NCBI RefSeq assembly: GCF_026191725.2
Contig: NZ_CP120863.1
Span: forward strand, 4,878,001-4,942,000
DNA length: 64,000 nt
Direction of reading: 5' to 3'
From: Roseibium porphyridii
Lineage (GTDB): Bacteria; Pseudomonadota; Alphaproteobacteria; Rhizobiales; Stappiaceae
Positions within the stretch are counted from its first letter, which is position 1. Every line of letters begins with the position of its first letter. A model generated the notes under the pieces. That model saw nothing but the letters and a program-made list of their open reading frames with translations. It ran no database searches and was not told the DNA's origin. The position numbers were made by a program, and so were the translations under genes. This document shows positions 38,181-47,387 of this stretch, piece after piece.

Positions 38181-38981
38181 ATGCAACGGTCCATAGTTTC
38201 TTTTGCACTTGCAGCTGCCGCGGTGTTTGGTGCCAGCTACACTGCCCTTGCCGACAGCCTTCCCGACCTTGACGGCAAGGAAGTCGTCATTGCTTCGGAA
38301 AACACCTACCCGCCTCTTCAGTTCGTTGATCCCAAGTCTGGCGATGCAATCGGTTGGGAATATGACGCAATTGCCGAGATCGCCAAACGACTGAACGTGA
38401 AAGTCACGTTCCAAAACACCAGCTGGGATGCCATGATCCCCGCAATCAGTGCAGGTGAATATGACCTCGCCATGAACGGCATCACCATTCGTGAAGACCG
38501 TGCACAGCAAGTGGATTTTTCAGACCCTTACATGCGCTCCGAAATGTTCATGCTGGTCAGAGAAGATGAAGACCGCTTCACCGATCCCAAGAGTTTTGCT
38601 GCCAACAATGACCTTCTGGCCGGTGCGCAACCGGGCACAACACCGTTTTACGTGACTGTTTATGATGTCCTGGATGGAGACGAGGCCAACCCGCGTATCA
38701 AGCTCTTTGAAACATTCGGCGCGTCTGTTCAGGCACTCAAGACCGGTGATGTCGATCTCGTTCTGACAGACAGCACCGGGGGACAAGGCTATGTCGCTGC
38801 CAACCCGGACACGTTCAAGCTGATCGGCGATCCGATGGGCACGGAAGATTTCGGCTTCATCTTCCCGAAAGGTTCCGAACTCGTCGGCCCGTTCAACGCG
38901 GCAATTGCCAGCATGCGCAGCGATGGAACCATTGATGCGCTCAATACGAAGTGGTTCTTCGACTATAAAGTGGGGCAATAG
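38181..38981 (+). CDS. Amino-acid ABC transporter substrate-binding protein
   Basis: A 266-residue periplasmic binding protein of family 3. Signal peptide [24 protein letters not shown]. The ligand-pocket motifs are [40 protein letters not shown] and FSDPYM, typical of polar amino-acid binders. ATG 38181 has GAGGAG 9 bases ahead. A terminator-like hairpin separates it from the permease gene, which would give more binding protein than permease. Confidence 0.93.
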   Translation: MQRSIVSFALAAAAVFGASYTALADSLPDLDGKEVVIASENTYPPLQFVDPKSGDAIGWEYDAIAEIAKRLNVKVTFQNTSWDAMIPAISAGEYDLAMNGITIREDRAQQVDFSDPYMRSEMFMLVREDEDRFTDPKSFAANNDLLAGAQPGTTPFYVTVYDVLDGDEANPRIKLFETFGASVQALKTGDVDLVLTDSTGGQGYVAANPDTFKLIGDPMGTEDFGFIFPKGSELVGPFNAAIASMRSDGTIDALNTKWFFDYKVGQ

Positions 38982-39023
38982 CACCCCCTGCGTTCTCTAA
39001 CCAAATAGAGACGCCGCCGTTAG

Positions 39024-39063
39024 GCCGGTATCGGGGAAAGTATTCCGGTGCCGGCTGTTTTTT
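39024..39063 (+). terminator. Internal terminator between binding protein and permease genes
   Basis: A GC-rich hairpin (39024-39055, GCCGG...CCGGC with one or two wobble pairs, apex near AGTA) followed by TGTTTTTT. Likely partial termination or attenuation inside an ABC operon. Confidence 0.75.
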
Positions 39064-39129
39064 ATCTACTGGCTTGTCAGTTTTTCCAGGCCGGTGGCAC
39101 TTATCTCATATCCAACCAAAGACCGAGCC

Positions 39130-39936
39130 ATGTTCCGCAAATCCAAGCAAACCGGCGCTTCACAGCAAGACTTCCCTTACTGGCTGGTCGCCGCCTGCGG
39201 CATAGCGGTATTCATGCTGATACAAATCGCAACAGACGATATCTACAGCCAGGTCATGGCAACGGTCTCTCGCGGGATCGGTCTGACGATCTTCGTCACG
39301 CTTGTCGGTTTCTTCCTGGCGTCTGTGCTTGGTCTTCTTCTGGCTCTGGCCTCATTGTCCGGTTCCCTGATTCTCAGGCAAGTGGCAAGGTTTTATGTCG
39401 AAATCGTGCGCGGATTGCCGATCATCGTCTTGCTGCTTTACATCGCCTTTGTCGGGACCCCGCTGCTGATTGCGCTGATTAATGCGGTCCTGGAACCCCT
39501 CGGCCAGGAACCTCTGCGCACGCGCGACTTCCCGCTTTTGTGGCGCGCTATCCTGGCACTGACTATCGGTTATTCAGCTTTTATTGCCGAGGTATTCCGA
39601 GCCGGCATTCAGGCAGTCGACAAGGGACAGATCGAGGCAGCTGAAGCGCTTGGTATGAACCGGTGGCTCAGGTTTCGATTGATCGTGTTCCCCCAGGCGT
39701 TAAAGACAATTCTCCCGCCACTCGGGAACGATTTTGTCGCCATGATCAAGGACAGTTCGCTGGTGTCTGTTCTTGGCGTTGCCGACATCACCCAACTCGG
39801 CAAGGTCTATGCTGCCGGTTCCTTTCGGTATTTCGAGACCTACAACATCGTTGCCCTCATCTACCTGATGATGACCATAACGCTTTCGCTGGCACTGCGC
39901 AGATTTGAGCGCACCCGCATTGTCGGAGAACGATAA
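39130..39936 (+). CDS. Amino-acid ABC transporter permease
   Basis: A 268-residue HisM/GlnP-type permease with about five membrane helices. The EAA loop, which docks the ATPase, is [42 protein letters not shown] is the other family block. It would pair with the upstream binding protein. No ATP-binding protein gene follows; the ATPase must be encoded elsewhere or be shared. ATG 39130 is preferred, though an upstream start at 39094 is possible. Confidence 0.92.
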   Translation: MFRKSKQTGASQQDFPYWLVAACGIAVFMLIQIATDDIYSQVMATVSRGIGLTIFVTLVGFFLASVLGLLLALASLSGSLILRQVARFYVEIVRGLPIIVLLLYIAFVGTPLLIALINAVLEPLGQEPLRTRDFPLLWRAILALTIGYSAFIAEVFRAGIQAVDKGQIEAAEALGMNRWLRFRLIVFPQALKTILPPLGNDFVAMIKDSSLVSVLGVADITQLGKVYAAGSFRYFETYNIVALIYLMMTITLSLALRRFERTRIVGER

Positions 39937-40129
39937 ATCCCGTTTGGCGAATTCGACATGTGGTTCTTGATTTGGTGTCGAGGCCCAACAACCTTTCACT
40001 CTGTCATACAGGCATATTTCGACTTTCAGCTGGTCGCGCTTGAAACGGCACACCACGCTTTGCCAACGTGTAGTTCTGTGGAATCTTACGTCGACTTGAG
40101 CAATGCGCTGCACCTGGGGGATAAAAGGA

Positions 40130-40807
40130 ATGCGTTCTTTTGAAGAAATTGAAACGCTGGCAGAGGAAAAAAAGGGCGGTCCGGACAATTTGAAGAAGCT
40201 CTTGAGTGAGCACAATCAACCAAAATCCGAAGATGAACTTGAACAGATCGGCGATGACCGCTGGCTCTCCATGTTCACGAAATGTGTCTTTCAGGCAGGT
40301 TTCAGCTGGAAGGTCATCGACCAGAAATGGCCGGGTTTCGAAGAGGCGTTCGAAGGCTTCGATGTCGCCCGCCTCGCCTTCTTGCCTGACGAAGCCTATG
40401 AAGCCCTCATGAAAGATACGCGCATTGTGCGAAATGGCGCTAAAATCAAGTCGGTCCAGCACAACGCTATCTTCCTGAAGGATCTTGCTTCAGAACACGG
40501 GAGCGCGTCCCGATTTTTTGCGCAGTATCCGCCAAGCGATCAGGTCGGATTGATGGAGACGATCAAGAAGCGCGGCAGTCGCCTGGGAGGGAGTACAGGA
40601 CAAATCGCCCTGCGCTTCATGGGCAAGGAAAGTTTCATCCTCACAGGCGATGTGGTTAATGCCCTTATCCGTGAAAGTGTCATTGAGAATGACCGCATGT
40701 CGAAAAAAAATCTAAATGCCGCGCAGGTTGCTTTTAACGAATGGAAAGCAACTTCCGGTCGCAGCATGAATGAAATCAGCAGAATTCTGGCCTTTTCGGT
40801 CGGATGA
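40130..40807 (+). CDS. DNA-3-methyladenine glycosylase I-like protein (Tag family)
   Basis: A 225-residue protein of the methyladenine glycosylase superfamily: WLSMFTKCVFQAGFSWKVIDQKWPGFEEAFEGFDVARLAFL matches the core Trp-Phe-x-Lys-Phe-rich block, and ARIVRNGAKIKSVQHNA-type residues (here DTRIVRNGAKIKSV) follow. E. coli Tag's zinc-binding Cys/His set is not obvious, so it may belong to a subgroup without zinc. It would remove alkylated adenine from DNA. ATG 40130 has AAAGG just ahead. Confidence 0.87.
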   Translation: MRSFEEIETLAEEKKGGPDNLKKLLSEHNQPKSEDELEQIGDDRWLSMFTKCVFQAGFSWKVIDQKWPGFEEAFEGFDVARLAFLPDEAYEALMKDTRIVRNGAKIKSVQHNAIFLKDLASEHGSASRFFAQYPPSDQVGLMETIKKRGSRLGGSTGQIALRFMGKESFILTGDVVNALIRESVIENDRMSKKNLNAAQVAFNEWKATSGRSMNEISRILAFSVG

Positions 40808-40853
40808 TGTCATTAACTTCTCATTTAACTTTTACGATTGTAAACAAAGCATT

Positions 40854-42087
<1,234 letters not shown>

Positions 42088-42138
42088 CGAATATAAAAAG
42101 CAGAAGAGACTTCGCGTTCCCCGCGGGATCCCACTTTC

Positions 42139-42169
42139 CCCGCCCTCCAGAAACGAGGGCGGGTTTTTT
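42139..42169 (+). terminator. Intrinsic terminator after ccrM
   Basis: Perfect 9-base stem CCCGCCCTC / GAGGGCGGG, a 7-base loop and six T. Confidence 0.94.
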
Positions 42170-42238
42170 CTTTTGGTTCCCTACTTTTGAACGTGTTGCA
42201 GACTATCGCCTGTGTCAGGCACTTTCGATTTGGGACAA

Positions 42239-43072
42239 TCAGATCCACGACTGTCGATTTAGGTGCGCAAACTGTGCAAATGTGCGCGGTTGAGTGCCGG
42301 TCAGTTTTTTCACGTCGTCAGTCACTCTGTTCTCGCAGCCTTGTGAGATACTGACGTCCATTCCCGCCAGTATCTCGGCGTAATTGCGCGGCATTCCCAG
42401 ACTGGTGAAGCGATTGATCATCTGCATTTCACTTTGTTCGACATAGCGAACCTCACGTCCGGTCTCAGCTGAGAGTATCCTGGCCACGTCTTCGTATGAA
42501 AGTGCTTCAGGGCCCGTTAGCACCACGTCATTGTTCACCGCGGATTTCCCAGTCAGTGCAGCAAGTGCTGCTTCTGCGATATCGTCCACATCAATGAAAG
42601 GTACGCGTCCGTCAGCCGTCGCAGAATAAATCTCATTGGTCCCGCGGATCGTTTTCAAGTGCTGCTGTTCTGAAAAGTTCTGCATGAACCACGTGGGTCT
42701 AAGCACACACCATTCCGGCGCTGCTTTCTGCAGATAGTCGTGCACCTGCCCCATCATTGGCCCACCTGACGGAAGCGACGATGCACTTAACAGAACAAAT
42801 CTGCTCACACCGAGCGCAAGCGCCTGATCAATGAACGGCTTCATGAGCTCAAGATGATCAGCGCGATCGGTCGGTGCGAGTAGATATACGCCGGTGACCC
42901 CATCCAAGGCGGCAGCAAAGCCGTCATGGTTTTCCCAGTCATGCAACACGTGGTTGGCTACTGCGGGGTTTCGCGTTCCCACACGAACCGTGAAGCCGCT
43001 TTCTTGCAGGCGATTGACGATCCGTCGGCCGGTTTTCCCCGTGCCGCCCGTCACAAGATACTCAGCGCTCAT
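42239..43072 (-). CDS. NmrA-like NAD(P)-binding oxidoreductase (atypical SDR)
   Basis: A 277-residue Rossmann protein. YLVTGGTGKTGRRIVNRLQESGFTVRVGTRN is the Gly-rich dinucleotide loop with an Arg that suggests NADP(H). The catalytic Tyr-Lys pair of classic SDRs is not evident, as in NmrA and QOR2-like sensors or reductases. The start overlaps the upstream NTF2-like gene by 11 bases, so they are co-translated. Divergent TetR gene next door is the likely regulator. Confidence 0.9.
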   Translation of the reverse strand: MSAEYLVTGGTGKTGRRIVNRLQESGFTVRVGTRNPAVANHVLHDWENHDGFAAALDGVTGVYLLAPTDRADHLELMKPFIDQALALGVSRFVLLSASSLPSGGPMMGQVHDYLQKAAPEWCVLRPTWFMQNFSEQQHLKTIRGTNEIYSATADGRVPFIDVDDIAEAALAALTGKSAVNNDVVLTGPEALSYEDVARILSAETGREVRYVEQSEMQMINRFTSLGMPRNYAEILAGMDVSISQGCENRVTDDVKKLTGTQPRTFAQFAHLNRQSWI

Positions 43073-43529
43073 CTTGCATCTCGTTCTGCAAGATCTGACG
43101 AAGCGACTCCGTGCTTCCGGCCGCAGCCAAAACCACAAGTGGGTTCCAATAGTCCTTGTATGTGCTGATCAATCCGTCTCTCAGTTCGATCACCGAAATA
43201 TAGTCCTGATCGTATCTTGAGGCGGTCACCTTGCTTTCTCCAGTGCAACTGAACTCAACAACAAATCGAGAATGATCCGCATTGGCGGTCACCTGATGCA
43301 AAGCCAAAGTGTGCAAAGAAACCAGCTTGCCAACCCGTGGCAGATAACGCGCAAGTGCCGCCTTGCCATCCAGTCTTCGAATTGCACCCTCTGGCGCATA
43401 GGGGAATTCAAAAACGATCTCGTCACAGACCATATCGAGAAGCGTTTCTGAACCCGGTTTGAGCGCATCACCGAGAGCCTTGCGCAACAAGGCTGCGAAA
43501 TCTGTCAATTGAGGTTGTTGCGTCGTCAT
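43062..43529 (-). CDS. SnoaL/NTF2-like small protein
   Basis: A 155-residue protein with the NTF2 cone fold: an N-terminal helix (FAALLRKALGDALKPGSETLLDMVCDEIVFEFPYAPEGA), a glycine-rich turn and an ending YKDYWNPLVVL typical of SnoaL-like isomerases and dehydratases. Activity unknown. It forms an overlapping pair with the NmrA-like gene and faces a TetR regulator 58 bases away. Confidence 0.83.
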   Translation of the reverse strand: MTTQQPQLTDFAALLRKALGDALKPGSETLLDMVCDEIVFEFPYAPEGAIRRLDGKAALARYLPRVGKLVSLHTLALHQVTANADHSRFVVEFSCTGESKVTASRYDQDYISVIELRDGLISTYKDYWNPLVVLAAAGSTESLRQILQNEMQDER

Positions 43530-43587
43530 CTGACTTTACCTTTCAACGCCGGAACGCTACCGTCTCATCCTATTTAGGAGAGTTTCA

Positions 43588-44199
43588 ATGGAACGCAACC
43601 GTATCAACGAAAAAAAATCACGAAAACCTGCCGGTGCAGCGTTGAAAAGGCCCGAGCTGACTCAGGCTCTCTACAGAGCATTGTTCGAAGAATGGGCGGA
43701 ACGAGGATATGCGGCCATCAGCCTGGAAAGGGTCGCGTCGCGTGCGCAGGCCGGCAAAGCGGCTATCTATCGACGTTGGCCTTCAAAGCTCTTGTTTTGT
43801 AGCGATGCAATCAAGGAGACCGCAATTCCCTTGGTGGAAACCCCGGATTGCGGATCACTGCAGGAAGATGTCCTGGCTTTTCTGCTTAATCTCAGACGCG
43901 TCTTGAGACATCCGCTTGTAAGGAGAATCCTTCCTGACCTTGAAGCAGAGCGCGCTCGTGGAGGCGAGATAACGTCCATACTTGATCATCTTGCAGCAGA
44001 ACGGCGCGCACGATTTCAAGATCTGATCGACCGGGCCGTTTCGCGGGGCGAGCTTGGTCAAACCGTCGATCGGGACCTGATCTTGGATACCCTACCAGCG
44101 CCTCTTTATTGGAGAATGATCGTCAGGGGACAAAACGCAAGCAGAACAGTGCTGCACACCCAGGCGAATATGCTGGCTGCCGCCTTGCGGGAGGCTTAG
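43588..44199 (+). CDS. TetR-family transcriptional regulator
   Basis: A 203-residue TetR repressor. The N-terminal helix-turn-helix is YAAISLERVASRAQAGKAAIYRRWPSK (about residues 45-70); the rest is the helical ligand domain with the TetR_C-type segment RRILPDLEAERARG. Start ATG has TAGGAG upstream. It likely controls the divergent NTF2-like/NmrA-like pair. Its last 4 bases overlap the end of the convergent hydrolase gene. I saw no clear palindrome in the 58-base intergenic stretch. Confidence 0.92.
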   Translation: MERNRINEKKSRKPAGAALKRPELTQALYRALFEEWAERGYAAISLERVASRAQAGKAAIYRRWPSKLLFCSDAIKETAIPLVETPDCGSLQEDVLAFLLNLRRVLRHPLVRRILPDLEAERARGGEITSILDHLAAERRARFQDLIDRAVSRGELGQTVDRDLILDTLPAPLYWRMIVRGQNASRTVLHTQANMLAAALREA

Positions 44200-44912
44200 G
44201 GTAGATCATTCTCCAGAATATCCGCCAAAGCCAATGGCTCTGTCACCATCGCATCGTGGCCGGATGCAATCCGGGTCACAGGCCATCCAAAGCCTTGCGC
44301 CCGTTCCAGGGCCACTTTCGCCGGTCGATACGGTGGATCAGTGCATTCGATATATGCGGCCGGAATGCCGTTGCCGATCGGATTGTTCAGGTTCAGCGCG
44401 GTTGTGAAAGTTCGAAACGGATGCGGGGTCAGCCTTGACTGGAGAAAGGCCACATCTTGCGGGCGTATCACGCCAAAACTCTCGGGAGGAGCTGGAGGCA
44501 GGCTCAAACCTCCACTGGTTTGATTGGCCAAATCCGTGCGGTCACGCGCCATATCCTCAGGCAACAGGTCCATCCAGGTTTCACCTGAATTCAGCATGAT
44601 CGCGTCAAGATAGACAAGTTTTGCGATCCTGTCCGGAAGAAGATCGGCAACGCCGGTAATTGGAATTCCTCCGAAACTGTGACCGACCAGAACAACGTCT
44701 CTCAAATCCTCGAACTGAAGATGCGCGACAATGTCCTCAACGAAAGTCCGGATGGTTATGTCCTTGGACAAAAGATGTGCTCTTTCACCCAGACCTGTTT
44801 GGGTCGGTGCGCTGACGCTGTGGCCACGCTCACGCAGAATGTCTGCAACGCGAAACCAGCACCAACCGCCATGCCAGACGCCGTGCACAAAAACATATGT
44901 TCTGGAAGTCAT
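44196..44912 (-). CDS. Alpha/beta hydrolase
   Basis: A 238-residue hydrolase of the esterase/hydroxynitrile-lyase-like group: YVFVHGVWHGGWCW oxyanion block, nucleophile Ser79 in LVGHSFGGIPI, and a late His in ASGHDAM. Substrate unknown; relatives cleave small esters. It lies 15 bases downstream of the HxlR-type gene on the same strand, so it may share its transcript. Confidence 0.9.
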   Translation of the reverse strand: MTSRTYVFVHGVWHGGWCWFRVADILRERGHSVSAPTQTGLGERAHLLSKDITIRTFVEDIVAHLQFEDLRDVVLVGHSFGGIPITGVADLLPDRIAKLVYLDAIMLNSGETWMDLLPEDMARDRTDLANQTSGGLSLPPAPPESFGVIRPQDVAFLQSRLTPHPFRTFTTALNLNNPIGNGIPAAYIECTDPPYRPAKVALERAQGFGWPVTRIASGHDAMVTEPLALADILENDLP

Positions 44913-44927
44913 AAGGCTATCCCGGGT

Positions 44928-45302
44928 CTATTCAGCCGCGTCTTGCTCAAACTGATACCCCTGCAACTGTTTGAGTTTGTGCCCCACCTGCACAATCGCT
45001 TCAAGAGCTGGAATGAGCTCCAGACCGAGGTCGGTCAGCTCATATTCGACGGACGGCGGTGACGTCGGGCGCACGTGGCGGAGCAAAACACCCCGGCTTT
45101 CCAGTTCAGACAAGCGTGCAGATAAGACCTTGGAAGAGACTGGGGGAATATCACTTTTCAACTCGTTGAAGCGTCTCGGTCCCGCACGCAGGCTCCAGAT
45201 CACGTTCGGCGCCCATGCCCCGGCAATCACTTGCATACACTCAGTCAACATGCAGGGTTCTGGCGGCTTCGGGCTCTGATTCTTGCGCATTTTCAACGGC
45301 AT
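44928..45302 (-). CDS. HxlR-family transcriptional regulator
   Basis: A 124-residue winged-helix regulator: CMLTECMQVIAGAWAPNVIWSLRAGPRRFNELKSDIPPVSSKVLSARLSELESRGVL is the HxlR domain, with a Cys near the N-terminus that in some relatives senses aldehydes or oxidants. ATG 45302 is used; an upstream TTG is less likely. A long palindrome (45362-45385) lies between this gene and the divergent GST operon. Confidence 0.92.
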   Translation of the reverse strand: MPLKMRKNQSPKPPEPCMLTECMQVIAGAWAPNVIWSLRAGPRRFNELKSDIPPVSSKVLSARLSELESRGVLLRHVRPTSPPSVEYELTDLGLELIPALEAIVQVGHKLKQLQGYQFEQDAAE

Positions 45303-45361
45303 GACATCTCTTTCACTTGCCCTGGTTTCCAAGTCACGTCGGCGAAATCAGGTTTCCCGGC

Positions 45362-45385
45362 GGTAACTCGAAAATTCAAGTTACC
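45362..45385. promoter_or_regulatory. Likely HxlR operator
   Basis: GGTAACT-N10-AGTTACC, perfect 7-base arms; inside the spacer GAA and TTC also pair, giving ten matched positions per half. It lies 60 bases from the regulator start and 77 from the GST start, where an HxlR dimer would act on both. Confidence 0.75.
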
Positions 45386-45405
45386 AATAGAAACCTACTT
45401 GTCAA

Positions 45406-45421
45406 TAGATATCAGATCTCA
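45406..45421. repeat. Second copy of the 16-bp TAGATATCAGATCTCA sequence
   Basis: Identical to 9838-9853. Lies between the HxlR palindrome and the GST gene. Confidence 0.35.
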
Positions 45422-45462
45422 CACTTTCTGGGCCTCCAAACCGCAATATGGGAACCTGAAAC

Positions 45463-46077
45463 ATGAAACTCTTTTATAAACCCGGCGCTTGTTCCATGGC
45501 CGCACACCTGCTCTTGAATGAAGCCAATGCAAACTACAGTCTTGAAAAGGTCGACACAGAAGCCGGTCTTACGGAAAGCGGCGCTTCCTTTTCCGAGACC
45601 AACCCTCGGGGCTATGTGCCTGCCCTGGAATTTGAAAACGGCTATGTGCTGACCGAGAATGTTTCCGTTCTACATTGGATTGGAGAAAATTTTCCGGAAC
45701 TCTCATCAGACAGTGCCGGAAATCCTCTGGACCGTTTTCGGCAGCTGGAACTCTTGAGCTTCCTGTCCTCGGAACTGCACAAGGCCTTCGGTCCCTACTT
45801 TTCCGGCAAGGACTTTTCAGAAGCGCAGACCCGGGAAAATCTCGACAAGTTGAACGCCAAACTATCAGATTTTGACAATCTGCTCGACGGTGGTGGTCGC
45901 TATCTGTTGGGCGACGCCTTCTCGGTTGTCGACGCCTATGCCTTTGTCATCCTGAATTGGAGCAACTTCATCGGTGTCTCTCTGAGCGAATGGCCGGCAA
46001 TCGTTGACTATATTGCTCGGATTAAAGCGCGGCCAGCTGCACAAAGGACGCTCGAGGAAGAGGGCCTTGCAGCATGA
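45463..46077 (+). CDS. Glutathione S-transferase, beta-class-like
   Basis: A 204-residue GST. The N-terminal thioredoxin domain begins KLFYKPGACSMAAHLLLNEA with Cys10, the glutathione-linking residue of bacterial beta-class GSTs, and has VLTENVSVLHWI for glutathione binding; the C-terminal helical domain has YLLGDAFSVVDAYAFVILNW. First gene of an operon with an NTF2-like protein (ATGA overlap) and a tautomerase. Likely under the HxlR regulator. Confidence 0.94.
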   Translation: MKLFYKPGACSMAAHLLLNEANANYSLEKVDTEAGLTESGASFSETNPRGYVPALEFENGYVLTENVSVLHWIGENFPELSSDSAGNPLDRFRQLELLSFLSSELHKAFGPYFSGKDFSEAQTRENLDKLNAKLSDFDNLLDGGGRYLLGDAFSVVDAYAFVILNWSNFIGVSLSEWPAIVDYIARIKARPAAQRTLEEEGLAA

Positions 46078-46460
46078 GCGACCCAACCAGCACCATCAAA
46101 TCGGTTCTTTCCGAGTATTTCGATGCGCTTTACTTTTGCGACACCGCGTTGCTGCAAAAAGTATTTCATCCAAGGGCCATCTACGCAACGGCGGATGAAA
46201 CACCCCTGCTCTATAGGACCATGAACGACTACGTCCCTGTGGTCGCCCGGCGACAGTCGCCTGCATCGCGTGGCGAAAGGCGCAATGATGTCGTGGACGA
46301 GATCCAGCTGGCAGGAGACAACACAGCGTTCGCGCGTGTTCGCTGTTCTATTGGCGACAAGGATTTCGTGGATCTACTGACCCTTGTCCGGGATCAAGGC
46401 ACTTGGAAGATCATGGCAAAAATTTTCCAGATCAAAGCCCGTGAAGAAGGAGCCAGGTGA
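46074..46460 (+). CDS. NTF2-like small protein
   Basis: A 128-residue protein with the NTF2/SnoaL-like fold (putative lumazine-binding subgroup): YFDALYFCDTALLQKVFHPRAIYA, a central VDEIQLAGDNTAFARVRCSI and a final DLLTLVRDQGTWKIMAKIFQI. Such proteins act as isomerases or bind small ligands. Its start overlaps the GST stop and the tautomerase follows after 3 bases, so the three are made together. Confidence 0.85.
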   Translation: MSDPTSTIKSVLSEYFDALYFCDTALLQKVFHPRAIYATADETPLLYRTMNDYVPVVARRQSPASRGERRNDVVDEIQLAGDNTAFARVRCSIGDKDFVDLLTLVRDQGTWKIMAKIFQIKAREEGAR

Positions 46461-46463
46461 TCG

Positions 46464-46667
46464 ATGCCCTATGTCAATATTCAAGTCACCCGCGAAGGGG
46501 TTTCACCTGATCAGAAGGCAAAACTCATCAAGGGTACAACGGATCTGCTGGTCGACGTCCTGGGCAAAAGTCCCTCGACAACCTTCGTGGTGATTGAGGA
46601 AGTCGAAATGGAAAACTGGGGCATTGGTGGGTTGCCAGTGAAAGAGTACCGCGCGAGGCGGACATAA
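46464..46667 (+). CDS. 4-oxalocrotonate tautomerase-family enzyme
   Basis: A 67-residue tautomerase subunit. After removal of Met the N-terminal Pro acts as catalytic base (PYVNIQVTREGVSPDQK), and the VIEEVEMENWGIGGLPV C-terminal block supplies Trp50-like and Gly residues. Active as a hexamer in relatives, converting dienols to conjugated ketones. GGAG lies upstream. Last gene of the GST operon, followed by a hairpin at 46677-46705. Confidence 0.92.
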   Translation: MPYVNIQVTREGVSPDQKAKLIKGTTDLLVDVLGKSPSTTFVVIEEVEMENWGIGGLPVKEYRARRT

Positions 46668-46676
46668 CGATAGATC

Positions 46677-46705
46677 AATGAAGCCGGGCCTGTTCCGGCT
46701 TCATT
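46677..46705 (+). terminator. Strong hairpin after the tautomerase gene
   Basis: Perfect 11-base stem AATGAAGCCGG / CCGGCTTCATT with a 7-base loop, 9 bases after the stop. No U-tract follows, so it may end transcription weakly or protect the 3' end of the mRNA. Confidence 0.65.
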
Positions 46706-46821
46706 GCCATTTGCGAACTGTCTGAGACACATTCATCAAAACAGGTCTGGCATAGTTCATCCCAAGGCTGTAGCACTTCAGCATCTCAACCAATGTGCCA
46801 ATTTGCCGTCAAGACCTTCCC

Positions 46822-47382
46822 ATGACTCGCACGCTGTACCAGACAATTCTTGGTGCCGACTTCGATCAGGTACCACCCGAAATCCGAAGGATGCACAGCT
46901 TTGCCCGTGTGGCGACCGGTTCTGCCGATGTGACACGCGGCCGCTCAGCGGTTGCCGGACTGATCTGCTATCTCGCCAGGCTCCCGGAGGCGCGGAAGGG
47001 CGTCGCCGTTGAAACACACTTTGCCCCCATTGAAGGAGGTGAAAGATGGACGCGCGTCTTTGGCAAACAACCGTTTCAAACAGATATGATGGTCGGCAAG
47101 CGGGACAACTTTCCCTGCATGGAAGAACGCCTTGGCCCGTTCTTGTTCAAGATGCGCGTCATCGCAACACCGGACGGTATCGACCTGACACCGGAAAAAG
47201 TCTATCTCGGACCGCTATCCATTCCCCTGTGGCTTTCCCCCAAGGCGATTGGCCGTGAGCGGGTCAAAAACGGTAAGTACTCGTTTTTCGTCGAGGTGAC
47301 CTTCCCAATTGTCGGGAAGGTCTTTGGGTATACGGGCTGGCTTGAGCCCTCCGTGCTTCTGGACGAAACCGGGAAAGCCTGA
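46822..47382 (+). CDS. DUF4166 domain protein
   Basis: A 186-residue protein matching DUF4166: LYQTILGADFDQVPPEIRRMHSF at the start, WTRVFGKQPFQTDMMV in the middle and the C-terminal YSFFVEVTFPIVGKVFGYTGWLEP. The domain is often fused to saccharopine-dehydrogenase-like or oxidoreductase parts; here it is free-standing. Function not known. It ends 5 bases from the convergent tyrS. Confidence 0.85.
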   Translation: MTRTLYQTILGADFDQVPPEIRRMHSFARVATGSADVTRGRSAVAGLICYLARLPEARKGVAVETHFAPIEGGERWTRVFGKQPFQTDMMVGKRDNFPCMEERLGPFLFKMRVIATPDGIDLTPEKVYLGPLSIPLWLSPKAIGRERVKNGKYSFFVEVTFPIVGKVFGYTGWLEPSVLLDETGKA

Positions 47383-47387
47383 AAGGT

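Noticed and set aside
40813..40829. TTAA-N8-TTAAC as a CtrA box
   Set aside because: Spacer is 8 instead of 7; the site at 40883-40898 has the right spacing.
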